Origin: Fomes fomentarius
Taxonomy: Eukaryota > Basidiomycota > Agaricomycetes > Polyporales > Polyporaceae
DNA length: 64,000 nt
Direction of reading: 5' to 3'
Assembly: GCA_022606135.1 (NCBI GenBank)
Contig: JABYQN010000012.1
Coordinates: 620,001 to 684,000 of the forward strand
Below the pieces are notes generated by a model. That model was not told where the DNA came from. It ran no database searches and was given only the letters and a program-made list of their open reading frames with translations. A program made the translations under genes and the position numbers. Positions 1 to 12,851 of this stretch are shown here, one piece after another. Numbering within the stretch: position 1 is the first letter of the stretch; every line of letters starts with the position of its first letter.

Positions 1-471
1 CCCCTGCAGACTTGGCGACGAGAATGTTGTGCTGGAGGACGTGCTGGTGAGTCATCGCGTTCACCAAACCACCGCGCTCGACGTCATCGAGAGGATTTGT
101 TTGTGCTTTCACAGAAGAACATCTTGCGGATAGTGGGGCTGACAGAGGTACAAGCGTTCAGGCTAACAATCGACGTCTCCCGCATCACGTCTGAACCGGA
201 CTACTGTCTCGTGGACAACGCCTGGGACGACGGGTACCCGCCTTACGAAGAGGAACAGAGGCTCGACCCCAAGCTCTCTCCTGTCGAGCAAGTCCTAGAG
301 ACTCTGGACATTGACGCGGTCGTCGATCAGATCCTGGAGTCCTGCCCATCTCTTGAAACTGCCATCTTCGCCATTGAAGGGCATCTCACGCGCGGTACCG
401 TACGCAGGCAGAAGGGTCCCGATATCATGGAAGAGGATGAAAGCGAAGGAGAGGGATATCCACCCCCCTGA
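1..471 (+). CDS. 3' end of an unrecognised protein-coding gene (partial)
   Basis: The last two exons of a gene entering from the left edge. A phase-0 intron is visible at 47-114 (GTGAGT donor, ACAG acceptor). Joining 2-46 to 115-471 gives about 134 residues with no stop until TGA at 469-471. The reading has a Leu/Val-rich start, an acidic middle (motif DDGYPPYEEEQRLDPKL), a short helical Leu/Ile-rich stretch and an acidic Gly/Pro tail. No domain was recognised; it could be the tail of an F-box-like or other hypothetical protein. The intron and uninterrupted frame support a real gene; its identity is unknown. Confidence 0.55.
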   Translation, partial: PLQTWRRECCAGGRAGESSRSPNHRARRHREDLFVLSQKNILRIVGLTEVQAFRLTIDVSRITSEPDYCLVDNAWDDGYPPYEEEQRLDPKLSPVEQVLETLDIDAVVDQILESCPSLETAIFAIEGHLTRGTVRRQKGPDIMEEDESEGEGYPPP

Positions 472-2439
472 GGTCGATGGTTGTGTATAGGTCAGGGTAA
501 AGATAATGACGGTATGCTACCTTACTTTGGATTCGAGTGACGTGTCTGAGCGGCGCCCGGGCAATGTGCAGCGAGTTCCCGAGCTTGTTGAGGAACGAGC
601 CTCGATTCTAGCTCTTAGTCGGCGCCGACGAAGGCCTCTTCCAGGGGAGAGCGCATCTCGTCTATGTGGTGGTATAGGCGGGGAGATATGTTGCAACTCA
701 CTATACCGTTTGGCCTGCGGTCGACAGCGAGACAGGCTCCAGTAGTTTGAAGATAAGTCGCCTCGACGCCTGACTCCACTGTTTACAATGACTACCCTCG
801 ACGTATATGTCACAGGCTGTAAATGACACAGAGACATCACTTCGCTGTCATACTGTCATGAGGGTCAGGCTACTGAGTTGCACTAGGGAGGTGAAGGAAG
901 TTGGTGCCGGGGAGGAGTACGGCACGCTCCTAGGGTAGTTGGCTGAGTTATTCGCGGGAATATTATCCCGGAACTGGTCGATGTGTCGCCAAATATTCGA
1001 GCTGGTTGCGGACGATCTGGAGTTCATCGGTTGTCCGGTGTCACTGGGCTCACACTAGTAGAGTAACTAAGAGAAGTTCTAGTAGGGGCGTTTGCCGAGG
1101 ATACGATCACCTGACTAACGCGACGCGAGACGCGTCCCGAGCGCTTGCCTTCAAGTCTGCGCTACTTTCTCGCTTCATTCTTATTAACCATCAATTGGGT
1201 TTATAAATTTGCGGGATGCCGGCTTGTTTCTCTCCTGTAGTGTACTACTGACTATGTACGCTGTTCAAAGCAGGAGCGTCGCTTGCGGCTTACCATTCAA
1301 GCTTCCTTGACCCTGCATGAGCCTGAGACGGGAGCACAGGTCCGCGGCGAATCTCTTGACAAGAAAAAGAGTACACCCCCTCGCACGTTTTCGGATCCGG
1401 AGTTCGACCATTCTTACGTAGCTCGGAAGCTTCTATGAGGGACCGGCCCTCGCATCCTGGCCGCTTCTACTACCCCCTCTCAGGCTCAAGCTACTGAGTA
1501 ATTCGCTGCCGGCAATGAACGGCCTAGGAACTGAGCTAGAGTAATGGGCACCTGAACGTGCATTGGTGCATAGTCCCCTAACTCCCCAAAGTAATTGTCA
1601 ACGTGACCCCCTTCCCTCCTTTCTGAAGCACTGTACTGTTGCTTGAGTTTGGGTTACCAGCAGTACCGGTCGCTCGCCTTCCAACGGTGAACAGTACGGG
1701 TAGCCAGCCCTAGTGTTCAGAACAGCCTAAAGATAGGGGATCCGGATCCGTGCCTATGGCCAAGAATTTCCCCGCTCATTTCGGACGTGTGGCAGAATAC
1801 TAATGTCCGAGTATGGTATCGAACACTGCCTCGCCGAGGGAGAATGTCAGGAAGGATAACAACGCCTATACAATGAGGTGTAGATTCTGATGAGCCGTTT
1901 GAGATGGAAACTGACGAAAGACTCGGATCGAACCGTTGAACTTTATGTCCCCCCCACCTCGAGGACTATTCCCCCGGTCCCTACCCCGCATTCTTGGCCA
2001 TTTCCTGGCCCCTTTGAGTCTACCCCGGACTCTGAAGGTCTTGTGGGCCACGTGTCAGCATAATTACTGTCCCGAACTGGGACTAGGGCTGCGGCTGACT
2101 GGAACAGGCGCTTGTTGGATGTGCCTCACGCACTTTACGTGGCTAAATGACGGCGGGGCAGTCCAAGGAATGAAAGCCCCATTAGTACCACTTGCGTTGT
2201 CCTTCGGCGTACGCAGTTCGACCGACTTCTCCCAGCACGTAGCCCTCTGAGTCTGAGCACGCGGCACACACCGAGCATATCCGGAAAGCTTATTTGCGCG
2301 ACGAAGATCTCGAACAGCGCTTGATGAGTGGGGGAACCAAGCAGCGGAGTATGAAGTCCGCCTCGCGATTCAGTCAGTCCCCACCTCTCTCTTCCCTTCC
2401 CTCTCTCCCCACCTTCGCCAGTCCCACTCACTTCTCCCA
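472..2439. other. Intergenic region, no gene recognised
   Basis: About 2 kb between the partial gene and the acyl-CoA synthetase. Open frames are short, lack family motifs and do not join through convincing introns. The last 100 bases before the next ATG are rich in CT runs (2380-2438), a common feature of fungal core promoters. No tRNA, repeat or transposon end was recognised. Confidence 0.5.
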
Positions 2440-4946
2440 ATGGCGACAGCTTCCAAGAACAATGTCTACGGCCTCCCGGGCTCTGTTGACGTCGGCGACG
2501 CTGCGTCTGGCCAGACGCCTGTCCGGCGGCTCGCGATGACGAAGGAGAAGCTCACGACCCAGCCCCTCGAGGGCATTGAGACCGTCTCCGACATCCTAGA
2601 CTACGCTGCGCGTACGCACGGGACGAAGGACTCCTTCGGATGGCGTGATATCGTCGACGTGCACGAGGAGAAGAAGGACGTGAAGAAAGTTGTGGGCGGC
2701 AAGGAGATCACAGAGACCAAGACGTGGAAGTACTTCCAGCTCAGCGACTACAAGTACATCTCCTTCGTCCAGGTCAAGGAGGCTGCAATAGAGGTCGCAG
2801 GAGGACTGCTCAAGCTCGGTGTACAGAAGACGGACATAGTGAACATATATGCGGCAACTAGGTACGTCTCTACACGCATCCTCTTATGACCACCATTCCC
2901 AATACCAACGTGTCTGCAGCCCCAACTGGCAGCTTATGTCCTATGGTTGCAACCTCATTGGGACAGCAATTGCCACGGCATACGACACACTGGGCGAGTC
3001 CGGCCTGCAGCACTCGCTGAACGAGCCAGAGTGTGTCGGCATGTTCACGAACGCAGAACTGCTGCCGGTCGTCGCGAATGTCGCCGAGCACGTCCCGTCT
3101 CTCCGGCTTGTGATATACGATGGCCAGCCGAAGCAGGCGCTCATTGACAAGATTAAGGCGGCTCGCGAGAACATCCAGTTGCTCACGATTGACGAGGTGC
3201 GCAAGCTCGGACAGGGCACGAGCGCAGATGACTTCAAGGCGCGGCGGCCCACTCCTACTGACACGTCGTGTATCATGTACACGAGCGGCACAACCGGAGC
3301 ACCGAAGGGCGTCGTCATCACCCAAAGCAACCTCGTCGCGTCCGTCGGCGCCGTCTACCAGCTCCTCGGACACCACCTCCGTGTGGAGGACACATTTATC
3401 GCGTACCTTCCGCTCTCGCACATCCTCGAGTTCGTCGTCGAGCTCTGCCTGTTCTTCGTCGGCATGACGTTCGGTTACGGCCGCGTGAAGACCCTCACAG
3501 ACGCGTCGGTGCGCCAGTGCGTGGGTGACATCCGTGCGTTCAAGCCGTCCATCATGATTGGCGTGCCCGCGGTGTGGGAGATGATCCGCAAAGGCATTGT
3601 GGCTAAAATCAACTCCGGAGGGACACTCAAGAAGAGCGTGTTCAATGGCGCGTACACCGTCAAGAAGGCGGGTGTCCCCGGCCTCAGCCAGCTCGTCGAC
3701 TCCGCCGTCTTCAGCCAGGTCAAGGCCGCGACCGGCGGCAAGCTCCGTCTGGCACTCTCCGGTGGTGCTGCACTCAGTGCAGAGACACAGGAGTTCCTGT
3801 CGGTTGCTCTCGTGACTGTCCTCCAAGGTACGGGTCTACCCCACACTAGGTGCGGGGTTGAGCGCTTATGTACCCCACAGGCTACGGTATGACGGAGTCG
3901 TGCGGCATGTGCGCGATCATGCCCCCAGAGTTCATGCAGTACAACACCGTCGGTCTGCCGGTGCCCTCGATTGAAATCAAGCTTTTCGACGTTCCCGACG
4001 CGGGCTACCGTGCTACAAACAACCCCCCTCAGGGTGAAGTCTGCATCCGCGGGCCGTCGGTCACGAAGGGCTACTACAAGCGCGATGACCTCAACAACGA
4101 CGAGTCGATCTTCACGAAGGACGGCTGGCTTCGGACGGGTGACGTTGGCCAGTGGAACGCGGATGGCACGCTGAGCCTCATTGACCGGTGAGCACCCCAC
4201 GCGGAGTACTTCCAGGCGCATTATGGCAGAACACTGACACGCACCCCCCTTTTTTTCTCCAGTATCAAGAACCTGGTCAAGCTCTCGGGTGGAGAGGTGA
4301 GCTTCCTCACTCTAATCGCTTCATTTTCTCTCCATCGCCCCAGCGTCGTGCACTGATGGGATGGAGCGCGCCATGCGGAACGCCGTCCTGCGACCGCAGC
4401 GCTGCAAATATCCTCAGAAGGCATAGCCGGCTGACCCATTCATTTTTCTCTCTCTCCGCAGTACATCGCGCTCGAGCGCCTCGAGTCCATCTACAAGTCG
4501 TGCAACCTCGTCGCCAACATCTGCGTGCACGCCAACTCGAACGCAAAGCAGCCGATGGCCGTCATCATCCCGCACCCCGACCACCTCCGGCACGCGCTCG
4601 AGGGCAAGGACATCGGCGTCGACCCCAAGCAGGCCCTCCCCGAGCTCTGCCGCGCCAGCGCCGTCGCCGACCTCGTCCTCAAGGAGTGCAACGCCGTCGG
4701 GAAGAAGAACGGCTTCAAGCCGATGGAGCTCCTCCAGGCCGTCGTCCTCACCCCCGACGAGTGGACGCCCCAGAGCGGGCTCGTCACCGCCGCGCAGAAG
4801 GTGCAGCGCAAGAAGGTCGCCGAGGTGTTCGACAAGGAGATCAAGGTGCGTTATCGTCCTCTCTCTCTCTCTCGTACCGTGCCTGATTGTTGAGACGGGT
4901 GCTGATGACCGTGCATGTTCCGCAGGCGGTGTACAAGTTTGATTGA
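2440..4946 (+). CDS. FAA1: Long-chain fatty acid--CoA ligase (Faa1/Faa4 family)
   Basis: Activates long-chain fatty acids to acyl-CoA through an acyl-AMP intermediate, for lipid synthesis, beta-oxidation and protein acylation. Exons: 2440-2861, 2920-3827, 3881-4187, 4263-4296, 4462-4845, 4926-4946, giving 691 aa, the usual length for the family. Adenylate-forming motifs are present in order: the ATP-binding loop YTSGTTGAPKG, then PLSHILE, YGMTESCG, GWLRTGDVG, and the FACS signature around IKNLVKLSGGEYIALE. A 34-nt exon carries the start of that signature. The C terminus (AVYKFD) has no peroxisomal signal, so a membrane or cytosolic pool is likely. The start ATG is the first after a pyrimidine-rich leader and gives a typical N terminus. 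It is convergent with HPC2, with 405 bp between stop codons. The family is certain; the particular paralogue is not. Confidence 0.95.
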
Positions 4947-5351
4947 GGTGTGTTACCGCGTGATCGATCCCCTGGCCTTAGGGACTGTTACTGTTTTCTG
5001 CTTGCCAATGCTGGCTGCTCTTGCTCTTGCTGTTCCCGAGACTCTCTGCTTGTATTGTACGCGCTCCCGGGTGTATCATCTAATATATATATACCAAGGC
5101 ATATCTCATATCTCTTCATGACCATCACATCATTCCGGAAGTGCGGTTGTCCACGAATCGGCGAGTATACATTACAATACACATAGACTAGGGGCATAAC
5201 CAAGAGTACGGATAGGGCGAATAAAACTGAGCAGAATAAGTAGCGAGGATGGCAAGAGAAGACGAGAACGTCGCTGTCGTACACGCACGTACACACAGGC
5301 TGCGAGCAGAAGGAGAAGTGACGGAATAGCACTCGGACCGACAAGACATCG
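4947..5351. other. Convergent 3' intergenic gap
   Basis: 405 bp between the stop codons of two convergent genes, probably carrying both 3' untranslated regions. A TA-rich stretch at about 5080-5095 (ATATATATAT) could take part in 3' end formation. No gene was seen. Confidence 0.5.
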
Positions 5352-7722
5352 TCACTCGTTTTCCATCGACTCCTTTTCGTACTTCTTCTTCATCACGCTC
5401 ACTGTTTGAGAAGAGAAAAAAAGTCGCACATTCAGCGAACGGTTCAGAGAAAAAGTATACCCAGCCCAGAACGTACCTTCGCGCGAGATCTGCCCCGACG
5501 AGAGCCACCCATCCGGGAAGGCCGCAACAATCTTCTGATACAGCGTCTTCCGTACGCCCTGGTCGCTCACGATCTGGTTCGAGCCCTCTAGCACGCTACA
5601 CACACAAAGAAAAACAACCACATTATCAACCTCTGGGACTCCAAGTGAACAGAGACAGACGAACGACGCACTTCTTCTCGTTCTCGATCCGACAGCACTC
5701 GTTGCTCAGACACACGAGCTGCCAGATGATTGCCTTTATCTGGTCCGTCAGCCGATACCGCTTCGCGGGCGGGTGCGAGTCTTTGCCCTTCCCGCCGCCC
5801 GCGCCGTCCTCGTGGTCCGCGCCGTCGTCCAACGACGCCCGCTGCTCGAGCGCGGTGAGCCCGATCATAGGTGTCGCTTGGGTGTCGCTGGCTGTGGGTG
5901 AGCCTTCGTGTGAGTGCGCGACGCCGTTGGAGCCCTCTCCGCTAACTTCGAGCTTAGCGCGCTCTTGTCTTCGTTCTGCAGGAGGGGTTGGTCAGCAAGT
6001 GAGGGATGACGGAGAAGGCGAGAGCACGCACCCCATTGTACTACGCTCTTCTCCCACTCCTCCTTGGCCTTCTCAAAGCCCTGTTCAGCGAGCACACGGA
6101 GTTCCTCGATCAGCGCATTCTGGCGATCAAGTAGCAGATTTGTGTGGTCGCGCCATATTGTCCGTTTGATCAGTTTCTGTGCAGGAATGTCAGCGGTGCG
6201 CGGGTCGAGACCGAGGTCACTCGACGTACGGTCATGGTGAACTTGTTGTACGGGAAGAGGCGAGGCATCAGGTTGAAGAAGTTTTCATCGTACTCGCCGA
6301 GGATGACAGCTTTGAGCGCAACCTGCGCAAGCAAAGGCTTGAGCCCGGGTGGGAACTTGCCCTTGACGTCCCAATTCTCCTTCGCAATGGCCTCCTTGAG
6401 CACATCGATCGCTTGCTCGAGATCGGGGTGGAAGGGATGCTACATCAAGGTCAACGGAGAACGTGAAGGATACCGAGGATGCGGTGCTTACAATCTCGAC
6501 AGTCTTCCGCCGCTTCTTCGCACCGCCCTCAGATATGCTCGTCACCGACTGTGCTTCGCTGATCTTCCGCTTTAGCTTCCCGTTGTCCTCGCCGTCGGAG
6601 AGGGCAATGGGCGCATCCCGAGTGCTGCCTTCCTCTGTCTTGATCCTAACTGAAGGTGATACACCGTTGTGAGATGCAGCGGCAGAGGACAGGGCGGGAA
6701 GCGGAAGTATCGCCGTCGAGAGCGCGGCGGAAACAGATGCCGAGGGTGCAAGGATGTTGATTTTCTTCGACTTTGGTTTCTTCGCTGATGGCCTGCAAGG
6801 GGAGATTAGATGTGAGCAAAGCGCATACATGTAAAGCCAAGAACGAGGACGTACTTGTTGAGTAGGGCCACCTGACCGCTCGAGACGTAGAACCCCTTCT
6901 GCTTGGTCTGTGCAAAGAATGTCCGCTCGTCTTGGGCGAGCTCCGAGTCGTCGATGAAGGGATCAGTTGTGTCGTAGTACTCGGACGCATGGTGTCTCTT
7001 CTGTGGCAAACGTAAGCGACCAGACAGAAAGTACAGATAGCAGCATATAGCACCGCCCGACACCGGCGATACGCGCAGCCCCGCAGTGCGGCACACATAG
7101 CGACAACATGGTCCACGATAGGGAATGTACGTACCCGTCGTCGTTTGCCCGTCGTCGCGTCGACGGGGGCGCGCTGTTTCGCATCGCCGTCTTCGTCCCC
7201 TTCGCTCTCGTCGCTAGAATCGGGTTTCGTCTCGAGCACCACGGGTGTCGTCGAGCGTTGACCGGTGGCCTTCGCAAGGTCAGATACGTTGACCTCGTAA
7301 TCCTCGGGCCCGCCGAGCTTGATCTCTAGCCGAATCGTTTGCAGAGGCTGGCGGGCCGGGGGCGGGGGCGGAGACGGAGAGGAGGCACGAGGAGCGGCAG
7401 ATTTGGTCGACTTGGGTTTGGCGCCCGAAGACGCTGCGGCTACGTTGGACGATGATGGCTTCGACTTGCGGCCCCTGCCCGTCTCTGGCGCGGCGGGAGT
7501 GTCGCTGGCGGATGCGGCGGCGTCGGCGGGGGTGGCGGGAGGGGGCAGCTCGGCGTCGGAGGGGCGGGAGTCGTCATCAACGGGGATGGGAGAGTGGTGT
7601 GCTGGCGACGGGGAGCGTGGCGGGGTGGTGGTCCCCGAGTCGGCGGACTCGGAGCCGGAGTCGTCGTGGTCGTCGATGGGCTCGGCGGGGACCATGTCGA
7701 CGTCGCTAGAGGCGTTATCCAT
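5352..7722 (-). CDS. HPC2: HPC2/ubinuclein-like subunit of the HIR histone chaperone complex
   Basis: A nuclear scaffold of the HIR/HIRA complex, which deposits histone H3-H4 independently of replication. Eight exons (7722-7135, 7000-6855, 6792-6492, 6439-6230, 6176-6032, 5975-5672, 5595-5477, 5401-5352) give 620 aa. Residues 1-196 are a disordered Asp/Ser/Pro-rich region. The Hpc2-related domain follows (about 197-245), with its hallmark DPFIDDSEL and GFYVSSGQV. A basic linker with KKPKSKKINIL precedes a ubinuclein middle domain (about 346-465), recognisable from HPFHPDLEQAIDVLKEAI and GKFPPGLKPLLAQVAL. The C-terminal part is predicted helical (LTDQIKAIIWQLVCLSNE). The ATG at 7722 opens the acidic N terminus. 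Domain names follow known ubinuclein architecture. Every intron has canonical ends and preserves frame, so the gene looks intact. Confidence 0.93.
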
Positions 7723-8503
7723 GGGGAGGAGGGGAGGAAAGGACGGAGGGGGATGGGGGATGTTACCTAATTAGGCAAGATTCGGGGGGATGGGGAGAGA
7801 GAGATGGAAGATTGAACATCTCTGACGTTCGGAGGATGAGAATACTTGTTTCGGTTGGCCCGGTTGACGACTGGGCTTGTGGCTTGTGCAGAGAATCGGC
7901 GCGGCCTTTTGCCTCCCCTCCAAGCCCTCCTATTGGCTCGGCCTTTGCCAGATACGATTCCTCTTAAGCGCCTGCGCCCGAACTTTCAGATATCCAACTG
8001 ATCTCTGCCAACTTCATCCTTCCTTTGTCGCTTGGTCGCTTGATCCTCTGACAGACCATGCCACCAACCCGTGTTGACATCGTCAGTAAGGTCGATGTTC
8101 AACGAACGTAAGATGATCCCTCTCATTCGAGCTGAAAATAAGCCGACCTGGGCGGACGGAATTCACGCCCGCTCCGGAGCAGATATCACATCCATACCCG
8201 GATTCACAGGTTTGCAGAGCAATGGCAGGTCAATGGCAAGTATCAGTGAGTACGGTTTCGTGACACTGAGCTGGGATTCTCCGGTTTCCTTGTACCAAGC
8301 CGAGGTTGGCACCACCATACCAAGAAGATCTACCTACGTCCCGTATATTTCGGATGCCCACCGAGTTTGCATTCTCAATCTGGCGACAGATCTCTAGGTA
8401 CACATAGCCATTTTTATTCCATGCCATCTGACCACGGTCTAATCCTGGTGAAGGGATGGCAGGTACGTATGCTGGGACCCCAAATATGCAGACGGAATGC
8501 GCA
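7723..8503. other. Intergenic region upstream of HPC2
   Basis: 780 bp between the HPC2 start (minus strand) and the stop of the CE2-like esterase (minus strand). It should hold the HPC2 promoter and the esterase 3' UTR. No coding exon, repeat or RNA gene was recognised. Confidence 0.45.
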
Positions 8504-10407
8504 TCAGGTCGCCCATTCCGACCCCGGTCGCAATCCCCAGCCCTCCAACCACTTCTCAAACAAGCCAGCGATCTTCGCATGCCCAGGGACATTTGGGTGC
8601 ACGTTACTGGAGACCTCAATGCCATCAGTGCTCTGCGCGAGGTACGATCGTGTGTGTGGACACTCACTCTGGGAAGACATCGTCCCACGTTACCCATCCG
8701 GTCGTGTTCACGAGGAACGTGTTCTTATCTCCAATGAAATGTCTACCCGCCATGCACGTCAGCACAACAACCCCGAACAGTACGCGAGACATACCGCTGG
8801 TTCACGAGAAGTTCGTACTGGCCGTCGTAGTAGTACGAGATCGAACCATCGGCGCTCGGCCAGCCCCACTGGTGGTGTGGTACCTTAGTATGATTATGGA
8901 TAGAATAGTATGAAGGCGTGACATACTGGAGTGAAGATGAAGAACGGCTGAACGGGGTACAGTCCGCGGAGACGACCCAAGAACGTGTTGTACGTCTGAG
9001 CAAGAGTTGAGCAATGATACTCATCGGTGTAACACCAAGTCAATTGATATACCTTCACGAAATCATCTGCAGTGACGTTCTGGGATGCGTCATTTGCTCT
9101 GCACGTGAACAGAGCGATGGTCTAGGTTAGAGTGGAGACTTTATGGCATCACACGGGTATACGTGCCCGATGTGGACCACAACGTGCGTAGGTGCCGGAC
9201 GGTCACGCAGGAAGTTCCACGGTGTGGTATAACTGTGGTCCGTGGCCCAGTAATAGCCAGTGTCTTCCGTCTGCGAAGCAGAAGTCCAGCATGAATCGAT
9301 CGCCTGCCCGATAAGATTGCAGGGAGAGACCGACCCTGAAGTATTGGAAGGACACCCCATGCTGACTACCGTACGACACGATGTCCTACGCGACATCAGA
9401 AAATCGTCAGACCACACCGCTCGATAGACATTCCTATAGGAGTGGAAACTTGGAAGCGTGCTGACTTTGAGAGCAGCGCCCGGTTGCGCATTGACGTTGT
9501 GCTCGGCCTTGAAGTATTCCCCGACCAAGAAAGGCCACGCCTGGTCTACACCCTGTGGGAGGTACTGGCCCTGGATCACCGCCAGCACCGACCCCGACCC
9601 CTCATTGATCAGAAAAAAATCGACTGCAGGGCGTGCGACAGGGCGCGGGAAGAGAACGCACCGCAGAGAGCGAATCGCCGATGAACTGGAAAGCAAGCTC
9701 GGAAGGCTTGTAGGGCAGCAGCTTCGCGCCCTGCGATGCAATCCTCGGGTGAGCACTGCAGAACGAACGAAGACTATGTGACAGGCATGGAGGTGGCGGA
9801 CCTCGTTCAGAACGATGCTCTCGAGGTGGATGCGGTTGTTCTGCCATCCCTCGACGTTTATGCGCACGACGCTGCGGCCAGAGCGAGCCCGAGACCGAGA
9901 CCGAGACTTGCTCTTGTCCGACGCGCCCGACGGCCCCTTCTCCACGGAGCTACTAGTGGGCGTGCTGAGCGGAATGGGATTCGCGTCTTCTGTTACGTTG
10001 ACGGTGAAGAACGGCTCGTAATCAATCGACACTCCGACCGCCGCCAAGGGAGACGTCGTGTGTGGGCCCAAGTTGAGTGTCAGGGAAGTCAAGTCGTCCA
10101 CATGCAGCTTGAATCCAGAGCCGGCCCTGTGATTAGCGGTGTCAAATAAATCGTCCTCGGCGAGCGTACGCGTACCCAACAATGAATCAATGCTGGAAGG
10201 AAGTCCTAGACTCTGGACTCACCACCACGTTCCCGGAGAAGCGTCCCACCGACCATGGAAGTGAATCAGAGGATGGGCGTTTGGAATGACCACACCCTTG
10301 ACTGCGGATTGAGAAGCAGATGCGGTTGCAGCAGCAACGCAACAGACAGGAAGCAGTGACACGGAAACGGCCGCCCCGATAGCAGAAACGAACCCCTGCA
10401 CACGCAT
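8504..10407 (-). CDS. Secreted CE2-like SGNH/GDSL carbohydrate esterase
   Basis: A predicted extracellular deacetylase/esterase of the endoglucanase E-like (CE2) type, probably acting on acetylated plant polysaccharides. The chosen ATG at 10407 starts a signal peptide (MRVQGFVSAIGAAVSVSLLP); the frame runs 48 nt further upstream but without an ATG. The N-terminal beta-sandwich shows IHFHGRWDASPGTWW then AGSGFKLHVDDL, interrupted by an Arg/Ser-rich insert (SKSRSRSRARSGRS). The SGNH domain follows: nucleophile block FIGDSLSA, GVSFQYFR-type context after GQYLPQGVDQAWP, block GAND, and the C-terminal histidine in NVHPNVPGHAKIAG. The stop is TGA at 8504-8506. Joining HIG to AND needs a GC-AG intron (9166-9099). 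At least six introns; internal boundaries are approximate. The family is confident; substrate is inferred. Confidence 0.85.
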
Positions 10408-12851
10408 CGTTCGTAACCTCAGCGAGCTCGCGGCAGAGATCAGGACAGGTTCCAAGTGGGGAGTCCCTCGCGCGTCGATCGCGTCGAGGCCGAGGTTAAG
10501 TAGCCTTCAGCCGGTAGATGGTAGACCTACTGACTGGTCATGGTGAGGGGCCACGACCACCGCGTCTGATGTTGCGTATTGCGCTTGTACCGCGGCCTTC
10601 CGCCGGATATGAGTGTTACATAGTATGAGGAACCCACACCGAGGTTCTTCCGCAGCAAATCCGCCCACGCGCCGCACCGCGTCGATCTTGTGACCGCAAG
10701 AGGCGGGTCTGATGCGCTACCGAGGTCTGTGACCGTCTGTCTGGGTCAACCCGACGGCGCGGCGCACCGCTTCGGGGACGGTCGATGCGCGCGCGCGGCA
10801 GGGCCTTCTCCAATCTCCTTAGAACCCCAGGATTAGCTGGGATTAGACTAGGTCACTAGGATGCCCAAAGATGGCCGGAGGATCAAGAGTGGCGAGATGA
10901 GCCTAAAATGGCTATTGGAGGGCAAAAGGATAACATACCCTTTCGCCAGGATGTGGAAGGGAAAACTGTTCCGACATACAACTTCTACGGAACGCAATCT
11001 TTGCACAAGTATTGGCCTGGTTCTTGAAGCCCCCAAAAAAACTTGAAGAAAAGCGGCCTCGGTTCCGTTCGATTCGGCGCATCCCTACCTGATACTGATA
11101 TTCATCAATATAATACACGCCCACGAACATGGAATCACCGATGACCATAGTGCGCACTTACCTTGTACATACATGTAAATCGTGTGAGCTTCAGCGCAAT
11201 CCCTGCCCCTTCCCCGTGCACACCCGGGGGGCGGGGAGACCCTGGGCATTCCGGAAGCCCGGGGAGGATCGCTGATGGCAGAATACTTCCAGATGGCCTC
11301 ATCGTCAGCGAAGACCCGAGAAGGCTGCCACCATATCCCGAAGTATTTCGTGCCCCGCTCCGACTCGGAGCGGCGCGTCACGCAATTTCAGGGGCGGGCT
11401 GCCAGCCCTGCTCTGTCACTCTGTCAGTTATAATTACTTATGACCATTGGAAGGAAACAGAAGCAGCAGCTGCGGCCGAGCAACGAGCAATACTACTTCC
11501 AAGTTCCAGTGAGATCTGAGAAGTGCAGAAGCGCGGATGCAGTTGAAGCCCCAGTTCGCCATACGCGTCCACGCACATCCGTCGCACACACAACTCCGGA
11601 TCCAGGGCGGGCGCATTTGCAAATCCAACGTCAAGGAAAAATCGTCGCGAACTGTGTGTGCCACCTTGTTCTTGTTCTTCTTGTTCTTACGTGCGTGGGG
11701 ACCGTCCGAGTCCGATAACTTCAGAGCTTAGTAGGAGTACTCCTGGTGCCTAGTATACGTGTACGTACTCAGTCGAGCCCTGCCAGGGGCGTCGACACCC
11801 GGAAGCCTTCTCTCGCCCGCCGAACGATACGGACGTGGCACAGAACGCGTCGATTCAAAGCGACCGAGCGGAGGCAGGCGGATGGTTGTGCAAGGGATCT
11901 TAACCGCCAGACTCGGCTGTAGGTCCTGGTTCTGGCGCCTGTCATATGCACGTCTGAAGCGCCGTGGACTGGCTCCCTTCATGTTGATGTTGAATATGGA
12001 TGTCGGGCCGCGTATATTATGGGGACGGGCGGCGCTGGAGGAGGCTAGGGGAAGGGCGCCATGCAAATTCTGTTCACAATCCACAATCTGAATGATGATG
12101 TTTCGCTCCGACTCGCAGCATAGCATAGCATCACGGGTTCTTCGGGTCGCCCACAGAACCGCGCGGGCTGCAGTACAATTCGAGTTTACGTTTACGACGT
12201 TGTCGGAGGTGCGACCGGAGAGCCCAAGCACGTCAGAAATACAAAGAGAGAGACGATCAACGAAACCCGAGATGAGAGATACCAGATAGGAGCCCCGGCG
12301 GTGTATCTCCATTATGCGATCGACCAAGAGATCGCTGTGGTGGGGGCATGGGGAGAACTCAATCTCAGTGCTCCGACCGCGACGGCATTTCCAGCCAGCG
12401 TTGGCGTTGAGCCGATGTCAAACGGCCCGTGGCTATTAACTGCCGCGGGAAGGGGCAGACGCACAGCTGAGCTGAGCTGAGTTGGTCCAAGGTGAAGCCG
12501 CTCGTATTCACGTCATTGAGTGTGCGCGCCCCGGTGGGATCTCGACCATGTGCAACGGGCGTTGAACGTTCGAACGCTGAATGTCGAATGTCAAAGAGCA
12601 TGCCCCGCCCATTTATTACAAACAAGCAAGACTGTGGCTCGCAGAGAACATCTGCGCTGGTGATAGCAAAAAAGACACAGGCGTAAATCGCGCACAGATA
12701 CATATGCAAAACGTCACCATGGGATACCAGTACAACATGACAGTCCTGCCCACCACCACCCTTCCGCCTTGGCGTATTTTTGGGCGTGCCGCACGCACAG
12801 CAGCACAAGTCGCGCGGGGGCCGCCAAGCAAGCCGTCCCAGAGCCCGCCTG
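10408..12851. other. Intergenic region, no gene recognised
   Basis: 2.4 kb between the esterase start and the La protein stop. The part nearest 10408 should be the esterase promoter. The part at about 12400-12850 lies directly downstream of the La stop and is probably 3' UTR. Open frames here have no recognisable motif, and no repeat or RNA gene was found. Confidence 0.45.

Noticed and set aside
1926..1945. GGTTCGATCC on the minus strand, resembling a tRNA B box.
   Set aside because: The flanks cannot form a 5-bp T stem, and no A box, anticodon or acceptor stem fits.
2870..3826. A 318-codon minus-strand open frame.
   Set aside because: It is the antisense shadow of the acyl-CoA synthetase second exon, caused by GC-rich third positions.
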